This document shows positions 20,620-28,701 of a stretch of DNA of 64,000 bases, in pieces (within the stretch, counting starts at the first letter, position 1; the number at the start of each line of letters is the position of its first letter). The position numbers were made by a program, and so were the translations under genes. Under the pieces are notes generated by a model. The model did not search any database. It was not told the DNA's origin and was given only the letters and a program-made list of their open reading frames with translations. The DNA lies in contig JABABI010000018.1 in NCBI GenBank assembly GCA_014238335.1, forward strand, positions 33,334 through 97,333, given 5' to 3'. Source of the DNA: Fuerstiella sp. (lineage in GTDB: Bacteria; Planctomycetota; Planctomycetia; Planctomycetales; Planctomycetaceae).

Positions 20620-22185
20620 CTACTCATCCAGCATTGTCCTCAGGCGAACCAGTTCCGGAGTAAATATGCCAATGATGTGATTGATCGTCTCTCGTTCATC
20701 CGTGTCACATTTTTTCAATTCCGGACGAATCTGCTGCCACACAGCCACGATTTCATCACATTCGTGACGATGATGCGCCGAGTTTCGATCAGCCACCAGC
20801 AACTGTTCCAGATGATGGCAATGGCCTACCAGAGTCTGCGTCTGAGCCACAAGGTTGCGATTGTGATTTCCAGGGTGTGTCTGCCAGCGACGAATGGCTG
20901 TGACCAGGTGCTCGCCCATGTTCTCCAGCGACCACGCGAACTTCACCAGATCGTTCCGATTAAATGCAATGTTGATGCCCATCGTGCGTTTCAGTGATTC
21001 CATCGCCTGACGAATCGAACGCACCGCCGCCTGCGTCTGAGCACTCGGACTTGGGGCCAGGTAAAAGGCGAACACTTCCCACGCTTCTTCGGCAAACACC
21101 CATGCCTCAGCGATTGCTTCCGGGCTTTCCTCGCGATGCACAAGATCGTCCAGATTCTGTACATTCCCGTAGGCCGCGTCAGCCGCTGCAGCCACCGCAT
21201 CGGCATCAGGTAACCACATCATCTCGTCCAGCGTGATGGACTTAAACAATTGAGTCAGGCCATGGTCGACGTCGTGCACAAGATGCAGCACCAGGTTACG
21301 ATCAATGCCAATCTCCAGTCGCAGTAATTCGTGAATCGTATGATGCGAGTCACGAATACGGCTCATGGTTCGGGCCATCGACTTTCCGGAATAACCTTCA
21401 AGCTCCTTCTCGACCGACTGCCAGGATCGAAACAGCTGCTGATATTCTGTGACCGCTTTCTGAATCGGGACACCCCTGGAAACCAGCTGAGCGAAATAGT
21501 TGGCCTCCTGATTCAATCGTCCCAGACTGCGCAGCAGCCTGTTGTGGCTGGCACCGGGACGAGGTGCGGTGTCACTGACGTCGTCGACCAGATCGCGAAG
21601 ATAAGCTGTCAGCGTATAGGCCTGGCGAGTCAGGTGAGGTTTGTTGAACTGCTCCTGAATTTCCAACAGCGAACAATACTTCGCGTCCAGCCGCGACACT
21701 CGCTTCATACACGCTCGGGCCTGAGCACTCAGCGACCGGCACTGGTCCAGCTGGTGGGACAGCGCCGCCCATTCGCTGTTGAGTCCACGGTACTCGTCCA
21801 GCATTGCCAGATGATTCGTCTGCCGTGCGCTCCGCTGACTCAACGCGGTGGCGTTCGCCTGAAGTTGAATCGCTGCCTGAAGGTGCCGACGAATCTCAAA
21901 GCTCCTGCGGGCGTCGGTGTTTAGCAACGCTGAAAGAGTTGCACTTTCCTGAGCGTAGCTGGCTGTCAGCGGCCGCAACTCCTGCATCTGAGGAGTCACG
22001 CGCCCAGGGCGCAAATTCTCCGACCCGCCGGCTCTTCGCTGTGACTTTTCCAGCTGCGATTCAATCAAAGCTCGCAGCAGTCCTTTTGCGATGTCCTCGC
22101 CGCCCTGAGCATTAAGAACCGGCGACGCCTGGCTTATCTGAACGACGACAGCACACAGCACAACGCAAACTGGTTTTCCTGACAT
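20620..22185 (-). CDS. Exported helical protein of unknown function
   Basis: The ATG at 22185 is chosen because GGAG lies eight bases upstream and a signal peptide follows (CVVLCAVVVQISQASP), giving 521 residues. The open frame continues 102 bases further, which would overlap the gamma-glutamyltransferase gene by four bases but adds an unlikely leader. The mature protein is almost wholly alpha-helical, rich in Leu, Gln, Arg and His, with coiled-coil-like stretches at about 60-200. No catalytic motif, membrane anchor or known domain was recognised. Confidence 0.72.
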   Translation of the reverse strand: MSGKPVCVVLCAVVVQISQASPVLNAQGGEDIAKGLLRALIESQLEKSQRRAGGSENLRPGRVTPQMQELRPLTASYAQESATLSALLNTDARRSFEIRRHLQAAIQLQANATALSQRSARQTNHLAMLDEYRGLNSEWAALSHQLDQCRSLSAQARACMKRVSRLDAKYCSLLEIQEQFNKPHLTRQAYTLTAYLRDLVDDVSDTAPRPGASHNRLLRSLGRLNQEANYFAQLVSRGVPIQKAVTEYQQLFRSWQSVEKELEGYSGKSMARTMSRIRDSHHTIHELLRLEIGIDRNLVLHLVHDVDHGLTQLFKSITLDEMMWLPDADAVAAAADAAYGNVQNLDDLVHREESPEAIAEAWVFAEEAWEVFAFYLAPSPSAQTQAAVRSIRQAMESLKRTMGINIAFNRNDLVKFAWSLENMGEHLVTAIRRWQTHPGNHNRNLVAQTQTLVGHCHHLEQLLVADRNSAHHRHECDEIVAVWQQIRPELKKCDTDERETINHIIGIFTPELVRLRTMLDE

Positions 22186-22283
22186 TTCGAAGGCTCCGTG
22201 GCACCGACTGACAATCCATTCTCCGAAGAAGTGTACGCGTGTCGTCTGAAATGAACAGCGTATTTCAACGTTCGCAGACGATT

Positions 22284-23984
22284 TCAATACCCCGCCGCCA
22301 TCCCGTCTTTCCGTGATTCTGACGCACCGAAGTAAACATCACGTGCAGCGTCGTAGCGAATGCCCTGATACCCGCCGAAACTTCCTTGTGCAGACTTCAG
22401 GATGTGTCCCCGCTCCTTCAGACCCGCACGCACCTTCTTGCCGATGCCACTTTCCAGCGCCACCGCGCCGCCATCGGTCATGTGTTCTCCGGTCGGCTGG
22501 GATGAACCCTGGTGAACGATGCGAGGGGCGTCGCCGGCTTCCTGAGTGTTCATGCCGAAGTCGATCATGTTGACGATGATCTGAACGTGCCCCTGCGGTT
22601 GAGTGGCCCCGCCCATGACTCCAAAACACAACCATGGCTGGCCGTCTTTCGTAACGAACGCCGGGATTATCGTGTGAAACGGGCGTTTTTTCGGAGCATA
22701 TGTGTTGAAACGACCTGCGGTCAGATCGAACAACTGACCACGATCCTGCAGACAAAAACCCAGACCGTCGGGACACATACCGCTGCCGAAACCGCGATAG
22801 TTGCTCTGAATCAGCGACACCATATTGTGATCTTTGTCAGCAACCGTCAGGTAAATCGTATCGCCCTCTTCCAGCGTGTGGGGCAGGCTGATCGGGTATT
22901 CGTCGGCAGCTTTATTCCTGTCGATCAGTTTTCGCCGTTCGGCTGCGTATTCCTTTGAAATCAGTTTACTGACGGGAACATCGGCGAAATCCATATCGGC
23001 GTAGAGTCGGGCTCGATCCTCAAATGCCAGTTTCTTGGCTTCCGTGAACCAGTGCAGATAGTCGACGCTGCCAAAACCTGCGGTCTTCAGATCAAAGCCT
23101 TCCAGCACATTCAGCATTTGCAACGCCGCGATACCCTGTCCATTCGGGGGCAGTTCCCAGACATCGTAGCCACGATAATTCGTCGACACGGGATCAACCC
23201 ATTCCGACGTATGAGTGGCCAGATCGTCGTAATTCAGAAAGCCGCCGTGCCGCTGCATAAAGTCGCCAATTGTGCGGGCAATGTCGCCTTTGTAGAACTC
23301 GTCCCGCCCGCCGTTCGCAATCGTTTGCAGAGTCTTCGCGAGCATAGGATTGCGGAAGATGTCACCGGTTTCCGGCCCTTTGCCGTCGGGAAAATATGTG
23401 TCCAGAAAACCGGGATACTTGCCAAACGTTTCCTTCCCGCCGCGCCAGCCCACCCCGATGATTTCTGACACCGGGAACCCTTCGGTCGCGTACTCAATGG
23501 CCGGGGCCAGCACGTCTTTCATCGGTAGTCGGCCAAATTTTGCGTGCAATTTGAACCAGCCATCCACGCATCCGGGAACCGTAACCGGCAGTGGACCGAA
23601 CGCTGGAATATATTCCAGCTTGCGTTTGCGAAATTGTTCCAGCGTCAGCCCCGCCGGAGACCGTCCGCTGGCATTCAGTCCATGCAGCTTCTGAGTCTTC
23701 GCGTCCCAGACAATGGCAAACAGATCCCCGCCAATTCCGTTGCTGATTGGCTCCATCAGTCCGATCGCCGCGTTGGCGGCTATGGCTGCGTCCACGGCCG
23801 AACCACCCTGTTTCAGAATGTCGATGGCCACCTGAGTCGCCAATGGCTGACTGGTGGCTGCGACGCCGTGTCGGGCAACAACTTCGGAACGAGTCGCAAA
23901 GTTGCGCCCGCGAGGGCGATCGCCGCCATCACAAGTGATCGTCATAAATAGCCCCGCGACGAAAAAAAGAATGACGTGGCGCAT
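22284..23984 (-). CDS. ggt: Gamma-glutamyltransferase, exported
   Basis: This 566-residue member of the Ntn-hydrolase GGT family transfers or hydrolyses gamma-glutamyl groups of glutathione and related compounds in the periplasm. A signal peptide covers about 1-18. Family landmarks include GGSAVDAAIA (60-69), EPISNGIGGDLF (78-89), and the autoprocessing site at Thr376 in EGDTIYLTVAD. That threonine becomes the N-terminal nucleophile of the small subunit. The substrate-loop region NYRGFGSGM follows at 395-403. It is upstream of the unknown exported protein on the same strand. Confidence 0.95.
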   Translation of the reverse strand: MRHVILFFVAGLFMTITCDGGDRPRGRNFATRSEVVARHGVAATSQPLATQVAIDILKQGGSAVDAAIAANAAIGLMEPISNGIGGDLFAIVWDAKTQKLHGLNASGRSPAGLTLEQFRKRKLEYIPAFGPLPVTVPGCVDGWFKLHAKFGRLPMKDVLAPAIEYATEGFPVSEIIGVGWRGGKETFGKYPGFLDTYFPDGKGPETGDIFRNPMLAKTLQTIANGGRDEFYKGDIARTIGDFMQRHGGFLNYDDLATHTSEWVDPVSTNYRGYDVWELPPNGQGIAALQMLNVLEGFDLKTAGFGSVDYLHWFTEAKKLAFEDRARLYADMDFADVPVSKLISKEYAAERRKLIDRNKAADEYPISLPHTLEEGDTIYLTVADKDHNMVSLIQSNYRGFGSGMCPDGLGFCLQDRGQLFDLTAGRFNTYAPKKRPFHTIIPAFVTKDGQPWLCFGVMGGATQPQGHVQIIVNMIDFGMNTQEAGDAPRIVHQGSSQPTGEHMTDGGAVALESGIGKKVRAGLKERGHILKSAQGSFGGYQGIRYDAARDVYFGASESRKDGMAAGY

Positions 23985-24015
23985 GACCAGCTTTCAAAGA
24001 ACAACGAATGAATTC

Positions 24016-25029
24016 CTAACGAGCAATTGCGGCAGCGATCTTACTCTTTGCTTCAGTCCGAGCTTTCGCAATCACGGCGGCAACTTTGACCGGAACGAAT
24101 CCCTGTCGCTTACTTTCGTCCGCGGCTTCCATGAAGGCATAGATATCAGTCGTTTCCTCAGCTGACACGGGCGGCTCACCGGTTTTGAAAAACTTTACAA
24201 TTTCGACCAGTAGAGGCGCGTAACCATCGTAGCCGCCGACCGGACTGGAACCCTTTGTTCCGAAGGCCATGCCACCATAACCACGTGCTCCGGCACGAAT
24301 ACCTCGAAATGTCCCGATGCGACCGTCGTCCCAGGTCCCCGTCACCTGGTCATAGTCTGTCGTCCGAGTTCTGACGACCGTGGTAACGCCTGGCCCCATC
24401 GCCGTAAACAGCGTTTCACAACCGTGAATGCCGTACCAGAACAGGTCCGGATGAGTTTTCTCAAGCGAACACGGCGAATAGGTATCGCAGCCGGTAACAT
24501 CGCCGAGCGAGCCGTTTCGGATCGCCTGAACCCCCTTCGAAAATCTCAAGGACGACGACGAAAACAGCGGTGTCTTATAGTGCTTCGCCAACTCAAAAAT
24601 CGTGACGCAGTCCGCCAGTGACCCGGCGATTGGTTTGTCGATAAAACACGGCTTACCAGCCTTCAGCACAGGAATGACCTGTTCCAAATGAGGCCGACCG
24701 TCGTTTGTTTCCAACAGAACGGCGTCGACCTGCTTCACCATTTTCTCAAGATCATCGACGACCTCGACGCCCAGTTTCTGTATCTCCACGGTGTACTGCG
24801 GAACACGAGACACACTGCTTTCAATATCCGGCGACCCCTTCGGATACACCATCACGAGTCTAGCGCCAGCAACATGTTTCGGATCGTCAACGTTGTTCAG
24901 CAACTTCGCAAACGCGATGCAGTGAGACGTGTCGAGCCCGATCATGCCCACGCGCATCGGCGCGGGAGAATCCTGGGCCTGAACGGAGGTGAACAAAAAG
25001 AGCAGAGCAATAAGAGAGAGACGTTTCAT
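24016..25029 (-). CDS. Exported Gfo/Idh/MocA-like oxidoreductase
   Basis: The ATG at 25029 is chosen because GAGG lies six bases upstream and a signal peptide follows directly (LSLIALLFLFTSVQAQ), giving 337 residues. The Rossmann part begins MRVGMIGLDTSHC, so the usual GxGxxG is replaced by GLDTSH. The family EKP motif appears as IDKPIAGSLADC. A C-terminal beta-sheet domain follows. NAD(P) binding in an exported protein is unexpected, so either the cofactor is held tightly or the fold serves another purpose. It lies 32 bases upstream of ggt on the same strand. Confidence 0.85.
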   Translation of the reverse strand: MKRLSLIALLFLFTSVQAQDSPAPMRVGMIGLDTSHCIAFAKLLNNVDDPKHVAGARLVMVYPKGSPDIESSVSRVPQYTVEIQKLGVEVVDDLEKMVKQVDAVLLETNDGRPHLEQVIPVLKAGKPCFIDKPIAGSLADCVTIFELAKHYKTPLFSSSSLRFSKGVQAIRNGSLGDVTGCDTYSPCSLEKTHPDLFWYGIHGCETLFTAMGPGVTTVVRTRTTDYDQVTGTWDDGRIGTFRGIRAGARGYGGMAFGTKGSSPVGGYDGYAPLLVEIVKFFKTGEPPVSAEETTDIYAFMEAADESKRQGFVPVKVAAVIAKARTEAKSKIAAAIAR

Positions 25030-25220
25030 TTCTGGCCTCGATTGGTGGAGGGAGGGCATGCTGCCTCGCAGGCGGGTCTTCGAACTCGCGGTGAACCGAC
25101 ATCCTGGCCCGCATTTACTCGAATTCCAATCGTGCCAACGGTGATTTTGCGAGGGAACCCGAGAATACGTCGCAAGTGACCAGCCATTCAAAGTCCTTGT
25201 CTTCCTGGGCAACCGGGACT

Positions 25221-25946
25221 CTATTCGACACTCGCCGCGTGCAACCTGCGAAGTGCGACCGCATCACGCCGCCAGAGCCACACGAACAGTGGAATGAACG
25301 TAATAGTTGACCACTGATACGCCGTCAGACCACCGACGATCTGCGTTTCAGGGCGGATGAATTCCGTCAGAAATCGATAACAGAAATAGGCAATAAAATA
25401 CAACTTAATGAGCTGTCCCGGCAGCATTCGGCGCTGAATCATCCATGCCGCCACCGCGGCTGCCACCAGATGAAACACGGATTCGTAAAGCTGAGTCGGA
25501 TGGCGGGCAAGGTGATCAATCGATGGGAAGGTGACTGCCCAGGGAAGATCTGTCGGCGTTCCGTAGCAGCAGCCTCCACAAAAACAGGCCAGACGACCGA
25601 TCGCGATGGATACGGCCACGGGAACGACAAACGTGTCTCCGGTTTTCATCTTCAGCCCGATACTGCGTTTGGCCAGTTCGACTCCGAAGTATCCACCTAC
25701 CATCCCAAACAGAATCGTCTTGCCGCTGATCAGAAGACCCTCAGCGTCCGTGAAACCCGGCAGCCCGGGAATTAGAAAGGGAAGCTTGGCCGTCAGAATT
25801 GCCCCACTGAACGCCGACAGACCAATCCACACTCGATTGAACGTGCCAATCGGCAGAGTTGTCTTGTAACGACGATTCAGAAACGCGCCAGTGGCAACCG
25901 CCAAAATCATGATTAACGGGTAAAGTTCCGGCAGCGTTCCACCCAT
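25221..25946 (-). CDS. Lgt-like prolipoprotein diacylglyceryl transferase family membrane protein
   Basis: This 241-residue protein with about seven membrane helices belongs to the Lgt fold. Family blocks are visible: GKTILFGMVGGYFGVELAKR (75-94), GR at 117-118, PTDLPWAVTFP (131-141), RHPTQLYES (148-156), and FLTEFIRPE near the C-terminus. True Lgt usually has an N/E-rich segment after GR; here the segment is ACFCGGCCYG with four cysteines, so it is likely a paralog with a different substrate or a metal/redox feature. Its ATG overlaps the stop of the radical SAM gene by one base (TGATG), implying coupled translation. A joint role in lipid modification is inference. Confidence 0.85.
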   Translation of the reverse strand: MGGTLPELYPLIMILAVATGAFLNRRYKTTLPIGTFNRVWIGLSAFSGAILTAKLPFLIPGLPGFTDAEGLLISGKTILFGMVGGYFGVELAKRSIGLKMKTGDTFVVPVAVSIAIGRLACFCGGCCYGTPTDLPWAVTFPSIDHLARHPTQLYESVFHLVAAAVAAWMIQRRMLPGQLIKLYFIAYFCYRFLTEFIRPETQIVGGLTAYQWSTITFIPLFVWLWRRDAVALRRLHAASVE

Positions 25947-27406
25947 CAGCTGGTCACCAGATCAGGCGTATTCAACGGCGGCAGCGGGACATGCCCCTCG
26001 CGATACAAAACGTTGTAGGCGGAAAACGGAATCACATGCCCGGACGGCAGCAGGAAATGCACACACGACTTCATCAGCTGACGAACATCAAAGTTCCATG
26101 CGTCCATGAACGATGTTGTTGTAATGCGAAACATGTCGCTGGGGTTCAACTGCTGCGTCATCGCTTTCACGAAGAATTGCTGAGCAACACCAAGGTCGTT
26201 CTCTGAAAGACAATCCGCAGAAAATCCATGCGTGTCCTGGCTGGGACTTTCATCCGTGGTGCAGCCGCCAGCACCGCAGGGTTGTCGCGAAAGATACTCG
26301 GCAATCAATTCCTGAGCTCGCTGACGATTAAACGTAATCCTGCCGGACAGCAGGTCGAGGTGATTTTCCAGGTCGACAAACCGCGCCAGCGGAAGAATTC
26401 CGTTGTCTCCGCGGACGGCGTACGCCAACGTATGACCGTTCGGATGGGCGCACGGTAAAGGAGAAAAATCGGTTTCCTGCCAGACACCGTCAGTCTGCTC
26501 AACGACACCGCGAATCACATCCGGAAAGGTGATTCGCTGTTCCAGATGCTCCGGAAGAACAAAACGCCCGGAGTAGGTCGCGGGCTGAAAACTGACGCCC
26601 GTGACCCATGGTCGCTGCGTGCCGAAGTCGACGATGCGACCCAGTTCAGAGTCATTCACGCCAGGCTGAACGGTGCACACCAGAATCGTATTCAGACCCG
26701 CCTCACCCAGTTTTTCCACAGCGTGCAACTTCGTTTCCAGCAACGATTCGCCGCGCAGAACCTGGTAGCCGTTGTCAGTGAAGCCGTCAAACTGCAGATA
26801 GATTTCGGTACGATGTTTGAGCGACGCGACCCGTTCCAGAAACGCCGTGTCTCGGGCCAGCCGCACGCCGTTGGTGTTGATCATCACAATATCGATGGGC
26901 TGATCGCACGCGTACTGATGAATTTCATGGAATTGGGGATGCACGGTCGGTTCGCCGCCGGACAGCTGCAGAATTTCCGGCTGGCCTTCGATTTCCACCA
27001 GTCTGTCAATGGCGGATTTACATTCATCAAACGTCAGATGCTTTCCCCCCGGTCCGCTGACCGCAAAACACATGGGGCATTCCAGATTGCAGTTCGACGT
27101 GATTTCCAGCAGGCCGATGCAGGTATGCTGTTCGTGTTCTGAGCACAGACCACAATCGTAAGGACAGCCCTGGTGTGGTTCCGTTCCGAAGCTCACGGGA
27201 ACCTTGCCGGGCAGGCTGTACGCGTTTCGGTCAAACCACGCGACATCACTGCACACGAAATCTTCCCGCAGTCCGTGAGTCGCACACGTTTTACGAAAAT
27301 AGACACGTTCGTTGCGTGATATGATCTTGGCCGGAACGAGAGACAGACAGTCAGGACACAAACTTTGTGTCGTTCCGAGGAAAGTGTAGTCACGATATGT
27401 TGTCAT
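25946..27406 (-). CDS. Tes/MJ0619-like radical SAM enzyme
   Basis: This 486-residue protein has the layout of the archaeal Tes (tetraether synthase)/MJ0619 family. It begins with a rubredoxin-like N-terminus (CPDC at 17-20, Cys41 in CATHG). A second cysteine set follows in GCPYDCGLCSEHEQHTC (80-96). Then comes the radical SAM cluster motif CNLECPMC (Cys106, Cys110, Cys113), with SGGEP at 149-153 and VMINTNGVRL downstream. Archaeal members couple lipid chains or methylate pterin precursors; the bacterial substrate here is unknown. It overlaps both neighbours (four bases upstream, one base downstream). Coupling to an Lgt-like gene suggests a lipid or lipoprotein substrate. Confidence 0.88.
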   Translation of the reverse strand: MTTYRDYTFLGTTQSLCPDCLSLVPAKIISRNERVYFRKTCATHGLREDFVCSDVAWFDRNAYSLPGKVPVSFGTEPHQGCPYDCGLCSEHEQHTCIGLLEITSNCNLECPMCFAVSGPGGKHLTFDECKSAIDRLVEIEGQPEILQLSGGEPTVHPQFHEIHQYACDQPIDIVMINTNGVRLARDTAFLERVASLKHRTEIYLQFDGFTDNGYQVLRGESLLETKLHAVEKLGEAGLNTILVCTVQPGVNDSELGRIVDFGTQRPWVTGVSFQPATYSGRFVLPEHLEQRITFPDVIRGVVEQTDGVWQETDFSPLPCAHPNGHTLAYAVRGDNGILPLARFVDLENHLDLLSGRITFNRQRAQELIAEYLSRQPCGAGGCTTDESPSQDTHGFSADCLSENDLGVAQQFFVKAMTQQLNPSDMFRITTTSFMDAWNFDVRQLMKSCVHFLLPSGHVIPFSAYNVLYREGHVPLPPLNTPDLVTS

Positions 27407-27726
27407 GGCTGTGATTTTTTCTCAGATGAGTGCCGACGATACAACCCCCTGCGAATCCCCAGTCGGTAAGCAGCCAATCCGATCAGGATAGCCAGCACGG
27501 CACCACCGCCCCAGGGGAAAAAATGCATCTGCTTGTCTACCCCCGCACCGCGAAGGCCCAGACTGATTCCTATACATGTACCAAAGAAGGTACAGACCCC
27601 AGCAATGATGGACACGACGACGATGCCGAACATCGCCAGCGGCCCTGGCTTCCGGTACGTTTCCTGCCCCGACACCTCCAGGTTTCGGGGGCTTTCGAAG
27701 GGATTGTCTGACTGATCTTTCGTCAT
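27403..27726 (-). CDS. Small two-helix membrane protein with NPFESP motif
   Basis: The ATG at 27726 follows a purine-rich GGAGAAGG and is chosen over a longer, non-hydrophobic leader, giving 107 residues. An N-terminal DNPFESP motif is of the NPxxSP type common in small planctomycete membrane proteins. Two helices follow (about 30-53 and 70-88), then a basic tail. The first helix (GPLAMFGIVVVSIIAGVCTF) closely resembles that of the next upstream gene, so the two are tandem paralogs. The stop overlaps the radical SAM start by four bases (ATGA). Confidence 0.75.
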   Translation of the reverse strand: MTKDQSDNPFESPRNLEVSGQETYRKPGPLAMFGIVVVSIIAGVCTFFGTCIGISLGLRGAGVDKQMHFFPWGGGAVLAILIGLAAYRLGIRRGLYRRHSSEKKSQP

Positions 27727-27908
27727 TTGCCTTCTCCACTTTGACGTCTCGAAGACGGTCGCGGCAGTAACTTCACGTGAGTCAAATGAAATAACAACAC
27801 AGCAGCAGGTATTGGCAAAGCAATCCCCAGAAACCTCGCGATACCGACAATGGCAACGTGAAGCCGAAAACCGACAGCCATCAATCCAGCGCTGGTGCAA
27901 AACCACAC
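27723..27908 (-). CDS. Possible very small membrane protein
   Basis: This is a 61-codon frame with a GTG start at 27908 (an ATG at 27881 is an alternative). It encodes a basic, hydrophobic peptide with a probable membrane segment (VAIVGIARFLGIALPIPAAV) and a charged tail (SSRRQSGEGK). Its stop overlaps the start of the NPFESP gene by four bases (ATGA), like other coupled genes in this cassette. No good ribosome-binding site is seen, and the frame could be chance. It lies in the 302-base gap between the two paralogous membrane-protein genes, which otherwise shows nothing recognisable. Confidence 0.25.
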   Translation of the reverse strand: MWFCTSAGLMAVGFRLHVAIVGIARFLGIALPIPAAVLLFHLTHVKLLPRPSSRRQSGEGK

Positions 27909-28028
27909 ACAAACGCCGACAACCGTTGAGACAACTTAAACCAGAAATCTTGCCAGCAGACCCGACTTTTGAGAAACAACCGAAGGCTCGTCGTGGGACG
28001 AAGGTGCAGTATACGGGCCCCTTGTTCT

Positions 28029-28586
28029 TTAGCGACCATACGTCTCATCCCCGATGGAAGCAGAGGTGTCCTGCGGCACATCGGTCGTGCCATCGGGCCG
28101 CACGGACGCGTCGTCCGGAGCACGTTTAAGTTGCGGCAGCTTCCAGATGACAACTGTGCCAGCAACAATCGCGGCGCACGCAGCCCCCAGAATTCCCCAG
28201 AATTCATTCGCGACCAGAACGCAACAGAAAAAGACGGCAGCGACAACGCAGGCGGACAGAAAAAGAACAGGCCACGACGCGTTTCTGACGGGTGCAGCCT
28301 GCGAGGACGATGACATCCTTCCTATAATTGACAGTGCGAATTTTGCCGTGAACATATAGGCCAGCAGCATGCACAGACCACAGAGAAATATGCCGACGCC
28401 GCCCCGCCCGGGCCCCACGACATCGGCCATGCAGGTGCAGAAAAAAGCTGCACCTGCGGCCACGATCGACGCCATCACGACAAACAGGATTGCCAATGGC
28501 CCTGGCGCCCGCGTGCCAGCGACGGACTTGGCCGCTTCCATGTTTGACGGGCGACTGTAGGGGTTGAATTCGTCATCAGCCGACAT
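28029..28586 (-). CDS. Multi-helix membrane protein with NPYSRP motif
   Basis: The ATG at 28586 (185 residues) is chosen because it places the FNPYSRP motif near the N-terminus, as in the paralog at 27403-27726; ribosome-binding support is only a weak AGG. Four or five hydrophobic segments span about 30-145. The first (GPLAILFVVMASIVAAGAAF) matches that of the paralog, including the FxxTC pattern after it. A Pro/Asp/Thr-rich tail of about 35 residues follows. It probably belongs to the same transcript as the radical SAM and Lgt-like genes. No function is known. Confidence 0.72.
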   Translation of the reverse strand: MSADDEFNPYSRPSNMEAAKSVAGTRAPGPLAILFVVMASIVAAGAAFFCTCMADVVGPGRGGVGIFLCGLCMLLAYMFTAKFALSIIGRMSSSSQAAPVRNASWPVLFLSACVVAAVFFCCVLVANEFWGILGAACAAIVAGTVVIWKLPQLKRAPDDASVRPDGTTDVPQDTSASIGDETYGR

Positions 28587-28701
28587 TGCGTTGCCTGTTG
28601 TTAGTGAACCGGCATTGGCTGCCCGGGTATACGTGCTCAAGCACCGGTCACTTTGAAGAGACCGGACCTTTTCGATTCTCGTTCATCCTCGTCTGACACA
28701 A

